A stretch of DNA of 16,046 bases from JALOAR01 sp041649615 (GCA_041649615.1 JBAZMT010000017.1:1-16046), one strand, 5' to 3'; numbered from the stretch's first letter, positions 1-6,918 are shown. Made by a program: numbers and translations. The notes: a model not told the origin generated them from the sequence alone.

Positions 1-225
1 GAGCGCGACGTCAAGACGTTCGTCATCTCTCGGCTGCGAGCGTGGCAACGAGGCGGCGTCGTTCTCCAGTCCGCGCTGGATGAAGCCATCGAAGACGGTT
101 CGTTGAACGTCGAAGTCAACGCAAACGACCCGTCGCAGGTGGATATTCTTGTTCCACTCAAGATCATTCCACCCTTGGCCAAGTTCGGCGTCGTGGTCAA
201 CCGCGAGCCCGTCACTGTCACCTAA
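1..225 (+). CDS. Tail sheath protein, C-terminal fragment (5' end outside window)
   Basis: The first reading frame is open from base 1 to a TAA at 223-225, giving 74 residues with no start inside the window. The fragment has a helix (RDVKTFVISRLRAWQRGG) and then beta strands ending in VDILVPLKIIPPLAKFGVVV. That is how contractile tail sheath subunits usually end, with a helix and then strands containing a 'V.v.P' motif that extend to neighbouring subunits. The sheath would surround the tube and contract to drive it into the host. Position supports the call, because in Mu-like phages the sheath gene (L) directly precedes the tube gene (M), and a tube gene follows 12 bases later. The family assignment rests on this short fragment plus gene order, so other structural proteins are possible. 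Confidence 0.68.
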   Translation, partial: ERDVKTFVISRLRAWQRGGVVLQSALDEAIEDGSLNVEVNANDPSQVDILVPLKIIPPLAKFGVVVNREPVTVT

Positions 226-237
226 GGAGTTTGAACG

Positions 238-612
238 ATGTCCGCAGAACCCCAGAAGAAGTTCCCTCGTGGTTGGATCGCGATGGGCAATGGTGACCTC
301 ATCCAGGTTACCAACGTCAAGATCGACCACACGAACAACGCGAAACAAGTCCACACCATCCGACGCAAGGGTGCGGGCATCACACTCGGCGTCGAAGAGA
401 CAACGGTGTCGTTCGATGCCGTTGTCGACGAAGATGGTTGCGAACGCGATTACTTGAAGATGCTCAAACAAGGGCAGATCAAGCAATTGCGCGTCAAGGT
501 GCCAGGAGAGACACTCACCATCTCCGGCACGGTGAGCTCTCTTTCCAAAGAGCTGCCACTCGATTCTGAGATCAAGTACAGCATCACCTTCATCGGGCGA
601 ACTGAAGATTGA
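238..612 (+). CDS. Tail tube protein (Mu gpM-like)
   Basis: A 124-aa protein of the size expected for the Mu/P2-type inner tail tube subunit, which stacks as hexameric rings to form the channel for DNA. After a short leader it has the alternating strands of the tube beta-barrel fold: 'GDLIQVTNVKIDHTN', a turn, 'GITLGVEETTVSFDAVVDE', a charged helix-like stretch 'RDYLKMLKQGQIKQLRVKVP', then 'GETLTISGTVSSL' and 'SEIKYSITFIG'. The ATG at 238 is preceded by AAGGAG (224-229) at good spacing, and that motif overlaps the stop of the sheath gene. Its place between sheath and chaperone is the conserved myovirus order. The product should be made in large amounts, and a strong hairpin follows the gene (618-654). 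Confidence 0.82.
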   Translation: MSAEPQKKFPRGWIAMGNGDLIQVTNVKIDHTNNAKQVHTIRRKGAGITLGVEETTVSFDAVVDEDGCERDYLKMLKQGQIKQLRVKVPGETLTISGTVSSLSKELPLDSEIKYSITFIGRTED

Positions 613-617
613 TGCTG

Positions 618-654
618 AGCAAGTAGGTCGGGGGCATCGTGCCCCCGACTTGCT
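618..654 (+). promoter_or_regulatory. Strong RNA hairpin after the tail tube gene
   Basis: A perfect 10-bp stem, GTCGGGGGCA (627-636) with TGCCCCCGAC (640-649), closes a TCG loop. Outside it AGCAA (618-622) can pair with TTGCT (650-654) across a small bulge. It fills the 65-base gap between the tube stop and the next start. No T-run follows (GAATAGGAAG), so it is not a canonical intrinsic terminator. Partial transcription stop or protection of the 3' end of the sheath-tube mRNA would both fit the need for far more tube and sheath than downstream proteins. That role is inference. Confidence 0.55.
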
Positions 655-677
655 GAATAGGAAGCAAGGAGACAACG

Positions 678-1268
678 ATGTCACTCAACGAACGAACTGA
701 AACGGCAGCACTTGTCAAAGCGATCTTGGAGAAGAAGTGGGAAGAGTTCGAGGCGATGGAATACGCCGAGTACTTACTGTTCCCAGACGAGTTGCTGAAG
801 CGCAAAAAGGACGGCTCTTTCGAAAAGACGCCTGTCATGCTTCGAGTACCTCGAGAGCACGAAACTCGTAAGGCTAGATTGAGTGCTCGCGAATGGGCTT
901 CTCAAGAAGGACTCGATCCCGCGCTGGACCCAGACTGTTTCGACAACATGGACACGATGTGCACTCTGTCCATTGCGATTCGAAACACGACTGAACCGTA
1001 CGAGGCATTCGAACCGGACCCGAAACGTCTAGAACGTATCTACGACAGACCTTGCCTGGATGCTATCTGGGCGAAGCTCGGGGCGTACCGAAGCGTTCTT
1101 GATCCGAGGCCGAACAGTCTCAACGCAGACGAAACTCTAGCGGTGATTGGAGTGCTTGCAAGGACACGCAACATTGCCCCTTTAGCCGCATTGGGTGGGG
1201 AATCGCAGAACAACTTGATCGTTACTATGGCTGTAGAGTACGTGACCTCACGAACCAGCAAGTCTTGA
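678..1268 (+). CDS. Tail assembly chaperone, zero-frame product
   Basis: A 196-aa, acidic, mostly helical protein lying between the tail tube and tape measure genes, the fixed position of tail assembly chaperones (lambda gpG, Mu gp41 and equivalents). These bind the tape measure protein and help tube polymerise around it; they are not in the finished tail. The N-terminal part has helices such as 'ALVKAILEKKWEEFEAMEYAEY', and the middle 'MDTMCTLSIAIRNTTEPYEAFEPDPKRL' has an aromatic/acidic stretch. The ATG at 678 has AAGGAG at 666-671. Sequence similarity to a named family was not recognised; the call rests on position, size and the frameshift extension described separately. Translation in this frame stops at TGA 1266-1268, leaving 120 bases before the tape measure start that are used only by the shifted product. 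Confidence 0.75.
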   Translation: MSLNERTETAALVKAILEKKWEEFEAMEYAEYLLFPDELLKRKKDGSFEKTPVMLRVPREHETRKARLSAREWASQEGLDPALDPDCFDNMDTMCTLSIAIRNTTEPYEAFEPDPKRLERIYDRPCLDAIWAKLGAYRSVLDPRPNSLNADETLAVIGVLARTRNIAPLAALGGESQNNLIVTMAVEYVTSRTSKS

Positions 1269-1402
1269 TCGGTACCGTTCGCGCTCTAGATAGCGGAACG
1301 CTTTCGGTTAGTCGGCTTCTGAGTCTAGTGAAAGGTCAAGATCTGAGTGTACTGATTGACCCTTGGGACCTAGAAAAGGAAGCTGACAATGGCAGTCCGT
1401 GA
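678..1402 (+). CDS. Tail assembly chaperone, -1 frameshift fusion product (gpGT-like)
   Basis: The first 169 codons are shared with the zero-frame product. If ribosomes slip back one base at C_CCT_TTA (1178-1184), reading resumes at AGC 1184 and stays open for 72 codons to TGA 1400-1402, giving about 241 aa. The added tail begins SRIGWGIAEQLDRYYGCR and ends VLIDPWDLEKEADNGSP. It looks like real protein and it uses up the otherwise non-coding 1269-1388 stretch. The shifted frame ends 14 bases inside the tape measure gene, the tight overlap seen in other tail frameshift pairs. In lambda the longer product (gpGT) links the chaperone to the tape measure through the T part. I did not find a clear downstream stimulatory hairpin. 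The frameshift is inferred from sequence alone. Confidence 0.8.
1178..1184 (+). promoter_or_regulatory. Programmed -1 ribosomal frameshift site, C_CCT_TTA
   Basis: Zero-frame codons here read GCC CCT TTA. The heptamer C CCT TTA matches the X_XXY_YYZ rule, so both P-site and A-site tRNAs can re-pair one base upstream (CCC, TTT). The -1 frame is open from here to 1402, while the zero frame ends at 1268. Its place in a chaperone gene between tube and tape measure is where such sites are known in many tailed phages. Confidence 0.78.
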
Positions 1403-3359
1403 AGCGGCCATCAGAGTGAACATGAAGTCGGAGGGGTTCCTCTCCGGCATCAGGAAGATGGAGTCTGTTGCCTCTTCTTCCGGCAAGAAGATGGGAGCCG
1501 CATTAGGCGGCCCCATGAAGGCCGGACTGAGGAGTGCCAAGGACGCATTCAAGTCACTCGAAGACAGCCTCAAGGAGAACATCAAAACGGCGGCGACGCT
1601 AGGGGGAGCGTTCGCCGTTGGCAAGTTTTTGACCGACGCCGTGCAGATGCAAGGTGTCTATCGGAACATCGCGCACGACGTTCAAAAAGTCGATTCCAGC
1701 GTGAAGGATTGGCGTGACGTTCAAAAGATGATCGAGCCAATTGCCGACAAGACTGGTCAGACAGTCGGCGACATGGCCAAGGTCTTCGACGAGACGTTCT
1801 CGGCGACTGGTGATCTAGAGTACACGAAGGGGGTCATCGAGGCAATTGGCTACGCGGCAACGGTTACCGGCAAGGACGCGTCCAAGTACGGAACGCTGAT
1901 GCAGATGGCGAACGAGAAGTTCGGTGTCGGCGTCGAAGAGGCCGGTGACCTGATTGCTAGGCTCGACAAGCAACTGAGCGTCGGCGGTGCGAGCATTGAT
2001 GACATCAGCGGCAAGTTCGGCATCATGGCAACTGAGGCCGAGGACGCCGGCTTCAAGGGCGCCAACGGTATGGTCCGCCTTCTCGGTCTCATGGGTGCCG
2101 TCGACAACGAGCTCGGTGAGAAGTCTGCTCCGGCGTTGAAGGGCATCTTCGAGAAGCTCAAGGCCAATACCGCCCAGAGCGCGGCCCTGCAAAAGAAGGG
2201 TGGGTTCAAGTTCACAGCGAACATGGACGCGCTGGACAAGATCCGTGAAACGCTCAAGACGGCGCAAGGGCGCAAGGCTGCTGAGCTGACCTTCACTGGT
2301 GATGCTAGACGCGTTTACGATTCGTTGATCAAGCCGTTCGACGAAGGCGTTGACGAAGCAAAGAAAAAGGGTGCCAAGGGCAAAGAGCTGACCGCAGCCG
2401 GGATGAAGAAGTTCGACGACGCGATGAAGGCAATGGGAGCCGAGGGGGCAACCTACGCGGACCTTCAAGCCGAGGCGAACAAGCGCATGGCTGAGGACCC
2501 CGCACTCATCATGAAGAAGGCGATCAACCGAATGGCGGTTGCCTTTGGTAATGAAGAAATGATGGGTGCAATCGAGCGCCTCGCGAAGGTCTTGCCAGAC
2601 GTCACCAATTGGTTCGTCAAGATCATCAACTGGGCGATGAAGAACCCCATGCTCGCAGCCGGTGGATTCGTCGGCGCCAAGGTGGGTCTGTCCTTCGGTA
2701 CCGGGATGCTCACTGACGCGGGCAAGCGCCTAGGGAACACCGCGGTAGACACCCTTCTGGCGAAGGCCAAAGCCGAGGGGCCATGGAAGTCCGCAGGGGC
2801 CGCGCTCGGCATCGCAGCGGCTTCCTACATCGCCTACGAAGGCGGGAAGATGCTCATCGACGAGCTCTACAAGGCCAAAGCCGCAAGCCAGGGTGAAGCG
2901 GCGGCCGCAAGTGCCAGCGCTGGAGCAGCGGCCGCCGGAACCAATGAGCAGGCCAAGGTCAGCGAGCTCGAGGCCATTCGAGAAAAGATCGATGCAGCGT
3001 TCAAGGAGCGGTCGACGTTCAAGGGTGCGGCATCCGATGTCACTGACAAGATGTTTGGTTCGTTGGCTGAGATTGGCGCCAAGATCGGCTTGAACGAAGC
3101 GCCTCGTAAGGTCGAAGACCCAATCGACCAGATGATTGCGGCCGAGAAGGAGCTGAGCGAAAGCTTGATTCGGCAACGTGAAGCCAAGCTTCGCGAAGCC
3201 ATTGCGACCGACAAGGCTGCAACTGGAATGAATAGCCTTGTCGTCGGAGTCGAAAAGCTCGACAAGGTTCTTCAGAAAGTTGGCGGTGGAGGTGGCGGAG
3301 GCGGCAACGGCAAGGGCCCACCGTCTGGTCTCTACACCGGACCAGGGTATGCTCAATAG
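1389..3359 (+). CDS. Tail tape measure protein
   Basis: At 656 aa this is the longest protein in the window, with the composition of a tape measure: mostly helical, Lys/Ala/Glu-rich, and with two hydrophobic stretches near residues 420-443 and 468-488 that may interact with the host membrane. It sets tail length and later leaves the tube ahead of DNA. Residues about 70-260 resemble the TP901/PhageMin_Tail tape measure domain, for example 'AATVTGKDASKYGTLMQMAN' followed by 'KFGVGVEEAGDLIARLDKQL'. An Ala/Ser linker lies near 500-520. The C-terminus has a run of eight Gly near residue 633 and a Pro/Gly tail. No lysozyme or peptidase domain is visible. The ATG at 1389 has AAAAGGAAG just upstream. 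At roughly 1.5 angstrom per residue, a rule of thumb from other phages, the tail would be about 0.1 micrometre, which is short. Confidence 0.92.
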   Translation: MAVREAAIRVNMKSEGFLSGIRKMESVASSSGKKMGAALGGPMKAGLRSAKDAFKSLEDSLKENIKTAATLGGAFAVGKFLTDAVQMQGVYRNIAHDVQKVDSSVKDWRDVQKMIEPIADKTGQTVGDMAKVFDETFSATGDLEYTKGVIEAIGYAATVTGKDASKYGTLMQMANEKFGVGVEEAGDLIARLDKQLSVGGASIDDISGKFGIMATEAEDAGFKGANGMVRLLGLMGAVDNELGEKSAPALKGIFEKLKANTAQSAALQKKGGFKFTANMDALDKIRETLKTAQGRKAAELTFTGDARRVYDSLIKPFDEGVDEAKKKGAKGKELTAAGMKKFDDAMKAMGAEGATYADLQAEANKRMAEDPALIMKKAINRMAVAFGNEEMMGAIERLAKVLPDVTNWFVKIINWAMKNPMLAAGGFVGAKVGLSFGTGMLTDAGKRLGNTAVDTLLAKAKAEGPWKSAGAALGIAAASYIAYEGGKMLIDELYKAKAASQGEAAAASASAGAAAAGTNEQAKVSELEAIREKIDAAFKERSTFKGAASDVTDKMFGSLAEIGAKIGLNEAPRKVEDPIDQMIAAEKELSESLIRQREAKLREAIATDKAATGMNSLVVGVEKLDKVLQKVGGGGGGGGNGKGPPSGLYTGPGYAQ

Positions 3360-3368
3360 AGGTGAATC

Positions 3369-4301
3369 ATGACAACCTTCGAACAGTATCCCGTCGCTAG
3401 CTGGAAAGTCGGTAGCTTGCCGGAGCTGAGGTTCCCAGTCGTCAAGATTGGTGAGTCGGGTGGCAACCGCATTGTCAAGCGCGAACGGCCATACCGTGAC
3501 GGAGCAAAGCTTGATGATACCGGTTCGAACGCCAAGCAATGGAGCATCACTGTCAAGTTTGACAACGGTATCGAAGAGGAAGGTCTAGACACGGCGAAGC
3601 CTCTCTACCCTGACGTGCTCAACGATCTGATTGCTAGTTTTGACATTCACGAAACTGGCGATCTAGTTGTGCCGACGAGAGGTCGAGTTCGAGTTCGAGC
3701 CGAATCGTATCAACGCGATGAGACCGAAAGTGATCGCGACGAAGCGATTGTGACGTTCGTCTTTACAGAGGACAACGAAGACAACGTTGGGGCCAATCAG
3801 TTCGAGCCGATGGGTATTCATGCGAGTGCGAACAGGCTCACTGAGCAAACCGTGTTCAGCGCTACGAGCGAAGGAGTTTGGGGCACATCACTTGCAGACT
3901 TGAACGAGTTTGCAAGTGAGCTCGAAGGGCTCGCAAACTATCCTGGTGACACCATCGCCAACATTGACAGCCAAGTCAGCATTGTCATCGGTGCAGCGAA
4001 TCGCGTAGGGCGGGCCTTCACTCGAGAGAGTGAGGAGAACCGCAACATGCTCAACGATCCTCAGATGAGTCTCACGCAACGCAAGCTTGAAGAGACCAAG
4101 GACATGGCGGCAAGAGCACGTGCTGAAGCGTATAAGGGAAGACCACGCCTCGTTCCCTTTTACGTCGTTGGTGACACCGACTTGTTCACCATCGCTGCTC
4201 ATCTAAAAGTTGCAGCCGAAGACCTGATTGAGATCAACCGCTCTATTGACCCGTTCCACGTAACGAAGGGTCTAACGATCAATGTGATGGAGAGCGCCTG
4301 A
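3369..4301 (+). CDS. Baseplate/tail protein with DNA_circ_N-like and LysM-like domains (Mu gpN position)
   Basis: 310 aa. The N-terminal ~140 residues, including 'LRFPVVKIGESGGNRIVKRE' and 'YRDGAKLDDTGSNAKQWSIT', match the pattern of the DNA_circ_N domain of Mu gpN: GG, a basic/aromatic strand, 'P.RDG....DTG' and a following strand. Despite the name, proteins of this type are tail and baseplate parts between tape measure and hub. The middle (about 185-260) is helical and charged. The last ~48 residues, 'LVPFYVVGDTDLFTIAAH' through 'IEINRSIDPF' to 'GLTINVMES', have the LysM pattern (Y.V..GDTL..IA......L...N). LysM domains occur in small baseplate proteins such as T4 gp53, where they may hold hub or wedge parts or touch peptidoglycan. 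The start has AGAGGTGA upstream. The stop shares one base with the next start (TGATG). Confidence 0.8.
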   Translation: MTTFEQYPVASWKVGSLPELRFPVVKIGESGGNRIVKRERPYRDGAKLDDTGSNAKQWSITVKFDNGIEEEGLDTAKPLYPDVLNDLIASFDIHETGDLVVPTRGRVRVRAESYQRDETESDRDEAIVTFVFTEDNEDNVGANQFEPMGIHASANRLTEQTVFSATSEGVWGTSLADLNEFASELEGLANYPGDTIANIDSQVSIVIGAANRVGRAFTRESEENRNMLNDPQMSLTQRKLEETKDMAARARAEAYKGRPRLVPFYVVGDTDLFTIAAHLKVAAEDLIEINRSIDPFHVTKGLTINVMESA

Positions 4302-5467
4302 TGCCTCGTGGTCCTAGCTCAACGAACAAGAGTCGAGGCAATTCGGCGCGCTACTTGGACACCGTTCGAGTTGAAAGCGAAGACGGCGCTAGCTTTGACA
4401 TCTTCAATAGTCTCAGCATTGCGAACGACTTCATGGCACCGAGCGAAGCAGCTTTTGAAGTTGGTGACGACGGCACTTGGGGTGAGCTCGAAGACCTCAC
4501 TGGTATGGGCAAGAAGTTCAAGGTCTTCGTAAACGATCGACTTCGTTTGACCGGTCGTGTCGAGTTGAACAACATCCCGATTGATGCTTCAAGTGGAGCT
4601 GTCACTCGGTTCTCTGTTCGAACGCTCATGGCTGATGCGATGTACGCTTGCGCCAATCCCAACGTGAACGTGAAATCTACTTCGATCAAAGACTTCATTC
4701 TCTACTTGTGGGCTCCTCTTGGCGTCAAAGAGAGTGACTTCGTTTTCCTTGCTGATGTGAGTCGCAACCTGATGACAGGCGTGTCCAGCGACGGCACTAA
4801 GCCGAAGGTCGTGCTGGAAGACCTCAATGAGGAGCAGGCTAAGGTCAATCCGCCAGAGACTATCTTCCAGGCTTCTGATCGGCATCTTCAACGGCACGGG
4901 TTCATGATCTGGGACGCACCTGATGGCAAGATTGTTGTCGGGGCTCCAGACGACAAGCAAACCATTCTCTATCAGTTCCGGATGTTCGGCGAGAACAGTC
5001 GGCGCAACATGAACAACGTGCTGAGCATGCAACGGACCAAGGATTGGTCTGGCGTTCCTGGCTTGCTCTACGTTGCAGGGACAGGCGGGAACAAGGAATG
5101 GACGAAGAGCAAAGTACGCGGGTTCGTAACGCAGAATGAGCTCGATCAAGCGGGGTTCTATCGACCAGTTCTCATCGTCAACGAGGGGTTGAAGAACGAT
5201 CAACTTGCTCAGCGTCAAGCCGCTCGTGAGATGACCAATCGGTCCAAGCGAATGGATACTTGGACCATCACTACTGACGGCTTGAGCTACTTCGACGGCA
5301 ACGACAGATTCCAATATGGGATCGACACTACGGCAGAAGTCATCAGCTCAGTTGCAGGTGGACCGAACGGTGCTTACTTGGTCACTCGAGTTCAACTCAG
5401 TCGCAATCCGCGTGAAGGGGATACGTCTGAATTGACGCTTCTCAAGCGTGGTCTTTGGAGGTTGTGA
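4301..5467 (+). CDS. Baseplate hub protein (Mu gp44 / T4 gp27-like, gpD family)
   Basis: A 388-aa protein in the position of Mu gpP (gp44). The hub is a trimeric ring that joins the tube end to the central spike. Visible features fit this family: an early strand-rich domain ('RYLDTVRVESEDGASFDI', then 'DFMAPSEAAFEVGDDGTWGE'), 'GKKFKVFVNDRLRLTGRVEL' as the second half of a tube-like barrel, the middle 'IFQASDRHLQRHGFMIWDAP' followed by 'DGKIVVGAPD', and a C-terminal barrel part with 'TWTITTDGLSYFDGNDRFQY' and 'GAYLVTRVQLSRN'. The start ATG at 4301 overlaps the preceding stop by one base, so it is probably translated by re-initiation. The spike gene follows with the same arrangement. The name rests on motif pattern and gene order. 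Confidence 0.85.
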   Translation: MPRGPSSTNKSRGNSARYLDTVRVESEDGASFDIFNSLSIANDFMAPSEAAFEVGDDGTWGELEDLTGMGKKFKVFVNDRLRLTGRVELNNIPIDASSGAVTRFSVRTLMADAMYACANPNVNVKSTSIKDFILYLWAPLGVKESDFVFLADVSRNLMTGVSSDGTKPKVVLEDLNEEQAKVNPPETIFQASDRHLQRHGFMIWDAPDGKIVVGAPDDKQTILYQFRMFGENSRRNMNNVLSMQRTKDWSGVPGLLYVAGTGGNKEWTKSKVRGFVTQNELDQAGFYRPVLIVNEGLKNDQLAQRQAAREMTNRSKRMDTWTITTDGLSYFDGNDRFQYGIDTTAEVISSVAGGPNGAYLVTRVQLSRNPREGDTSELTLLKRGLWRL

Positions 5468-6213
5468 TGGGAGCATTCGATTTCGTTTCTCAGTTTGCTC
5501 GAGTGCTCGATTCGAGCATGAACCCAAAGACGTTCGCAATTCAGGTCGATCTTGGAGGTATCGGTAGTCTTGACGTTACCGAAACGGAAGACAAGAAAGG
5601 CGAAGTCAGTCCTCAGAGTGAAATCTACGGAGCGCTCGGATTCGTTGGACGACCACGCAACAAGCAAACGATTGGAGGGAAGGAATACTTCTGCGAAACC
5701 CTTTGCATGCGAACCTCTGATGGTTTGGTCCCAATCAGTTGGCGCGACCTACGCTTGAACTCGTTCTTCCCCAATGGTGTTCCAGAAGGGCGCATCGGGA
5801 TGGTCGGCTATGGTGGAGGATTTCATACGATCGATCTCACCGAAGCGAACAACGGTGACCAGAAGACGAGCATCCATTTCATCTACGCTCCGTACTCGTT
5901 CAGCAACGGTACGCCGAGCAAGGCGATGGCCATCTGCCTAGATACGACACCGGGTGCTGAGAACATCTCGATGAGCATTGGCGGTGGAACTACCGGTTAC
6001 CAATTCACCATGAACGAAACCGATGGTGTGCAAGTTCGTACTCCGAACACCGGGACATGCTTCAACATCAGGGAGAAGGAGATCTTGCTAACCGCTGAGA
6101 AGATTATGCTCAAGGGCAACGTCTACGTCGGGTCGCAAGCTGAAGCCGGTATCCCGTTGCTCGCTGGAACTGCAAGTCCACCCTGCCCGAGTCTATTCGT
6201 CTCTCCAGTGTAG
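5467..6213 (+). CDS. Baseplate spike protein (Mu gp45 / gpV-like)
   Basis: 248 aa from the ATG at 5467, which has GGAGG at 5457-5461 and shares one base with the preceding stop (TGATG). A TTG at 5455 would add four residues but lies in that ribosome-binding region, so it was not chosen. Residues about 50-150 have the OB-fold signature of the phage spike family ('PNGVPEGRIGMVGYGGGFHT'), and residues about 165-222 are short alternating strands with Gly turns that can form the triple-stranded beta-helix needle. The trimer would sit under the hub and pierce the outer membrane. The end (VGSQAEAGIPLLAGTASPPC and beyond) has no His-X-His iron site like the Mu and P2 spike tips, and no PAAR gene was found, so the tip may come from a neighbouring gene. 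Confidence 0.85.
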   Translation: MGAFDFVSQFARVLDSSMNPKTFAIQVDLGGIGSLDVTETEDKKGEVSPQSEIYGALGFVGRPRNKQTIGGKEYFCETLCMRTSDGLVPISWRDLRLNSFFPNGVPEGRIGMVGYGGGFHTIDLTEANNGDQKTSIHFIYAPYSFSNGTPSKAMAICLDTTPGAENISMSIGGGTTGYQFTMNETDGVQVRTPNTGTCFNIREKEILLTAEKIMLKGNVYVGSQAEAGIPLLAGTASPPCPSLFVSPV

Positions 6214-6222
6214 GAGCCCATC

Positions 6223-6552
6223 ATGGCAATGATTGTCGGTGCCATCTCTATCGATCCCGTCTCTGGAACCACCATCGCTGCAACTGGAGCCGCGGGAGCC
6301 GCGTTCAATTCGCTCATCGCCAAGGCTGACTTCGGTACCCTTTCAACAACGAACCCTCCGGCGTATGCCAAGGCGAAGCAACAGATTGCAGACGTCGCCG
6401 AAGCCATTGCAACCGCGACAGCCTACTTGCTCTCTGACGGCCAATTGCAAGGCACTGTCGCCTCTGGGATTGCTGTCTCAACCGCGGGAACTGCCACGGC
6501 TCAAACCGGTGCGACGACAGCGCCAGGAACGGTCACTGGCAAGGTCATCTGA
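6223..6552 (+). CDS. Small Ala/Gly/Thr-rich protein next to the spike gene, function unknown
   Basis: 109 aa with no recognised family. The N-terminus is MAMIVGAISIDPVSGTTIAA, then an Ala/Gly patch, a short Pro/aromatic stretch (TTNPPAYAKAKQQI), one long Ala-rich helix (ADVAEAIATATAYLLS) and a low-complexity Thr/Ala/Gly end. It has no Cys or His. The ATG at 6223 has TAGGAG upstream. It follows the spike gene by nine bases, and its stop shares one base with the Leu-Pro repeat gene. That position suggests a baseplate hub or tip role, but nothing in the sequence proves it. It does not look like PAAR, which would need conserved His/Cys and short strand repeats. Consistent codon use and tight spacing support it as a real gene. 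Confidence 0.7.
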   Translation: MAMIVGAISIDPVSGTTIAATGAAGAAFNSLIAKADFGTLSTTNPPAYAKAKQQIADVAEAIATATAYLLSDGQLQGTVASGIAVSTAGTATAQTGATTAPGTVTGKVI

Positions 6553-6884
6553 TGGCGACCCTATGCGCGTTCCCAAAGCTTCCAGGCTTGCCGGTATTGG
6601 TGATCTTTCTACCGGCCTTGCCAGCTTTGCCAACGCTCCCACGGTTGCCATTCATCAACCTGCCAGGGTTGCCCCACCTGCCCGAGTTCCCGTTCTTGGT
6701 GATTCCATTGCCGGCATTCCCTGCCTTGCCGGTATTGCCCCTTCTACCCTTCTTCGCGATGCTTGTCGGGTTGCCCCACCTGCCCGCTCTGCCAGTGCTG
6801 GTGATCCCTCTTCCGGCATTGCCGGCTCTCCCTGTGCTGCCCGTATTGCCGACGCTACCATGCCCTCTAGACCTCGCGGCGTAG
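6552..6884 (+). CDS. Very hydrophobic Leu-Pro repeat protein, possible spike-tip component
   Basis: 110 aa made almost entirely of L, P, V, F, A and I, with 'LPALPALP'-type triplets throughout. Charged residues are few (K9, R31, E45, D107). A 34-residue unit is clear: GLPHLP begins at residue 39 and again at 73. A related first unit starts near 12, and the LVI core recurs at 16, 49 and 83. The start shares one base with the preceding stop (TGATG) and has AAGG upstream. There is no signal peptide and no normal membrane helix, because Pro every third residue would prevent one. It sits between spike and wedge genes, so a hydrophobic cap or tip of the central spike is plausible by inference. Other frames are also open here because the DNA is repetitive, but the coupled start favours this one. 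Confidence 0.68.
   Translation: MATLCAFPKLPGLPVLVIFLPALPALPTLPRLPFINLPGLPHLPEFPFLVIPLPAFPALPVLPLLPFFAMLVGLPHLPALPVLVIPLPALPALPVLPVLPTLPCPLDLAA
6585..6869 (+). repeat. Tandem 102-bp coding repeats in the Leu-Pro gene
   Basis: The 19-base stretch GGGTTGCCCCACCTGCCCG occurs at 6666-6684 and again at 6768-6786, an offset of 102 bases or 34 codons. A more diverged first copy lies before 6666. Smaller CCGGCATT/TTGCCGG elements recur inside each unit. The pattern suggests in-frame duplication, so copy number may vary between relatives. Confidence 0.75.
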
Positions 6885-6894
6885 GTAGGCCCTC

Positions 6895-6918
6895 CGCGCT
6901 GGACCCCTCGCTAGCGCG
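6895..6918 (+). other. Inverted repeat in the gap before the gp25-like gene
   Basis: CGCGCT (6895-6900) pairs with AGCGCG (6913-6918) around a 12-base loop, in the largest gap between predicted genes here (6885-6993). No T-run follows, so termination is not indicated. A second short stem, GGTGA/TCACC (6976-6990), lies just before the preferred ATG at 6994 and could affect its translation. Neither is strong enough to name a function. Confidence 0.3.

Noticed and set aside
149..457. 102-codon plus-strand frame overlapping the sheath end and tail tube
   Set aside because: Ser/Arg-rich off-frame product with no ribosome-binding site; the tube gene in another frame has a clear start and fold pattern.
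618..654. Canonical rho-independent terminator
   Set aside because: The stem is strong but no T-run follows, so it is reported only as a hairpin of uncertain role.
1815..2468. Long minus-strand open frames over the tape measure (also 2730-3539) and hub (4589-5314)
   Set aside because: Opposite strong plus-strand genes with recognisable families; composition is that of mirror frames.
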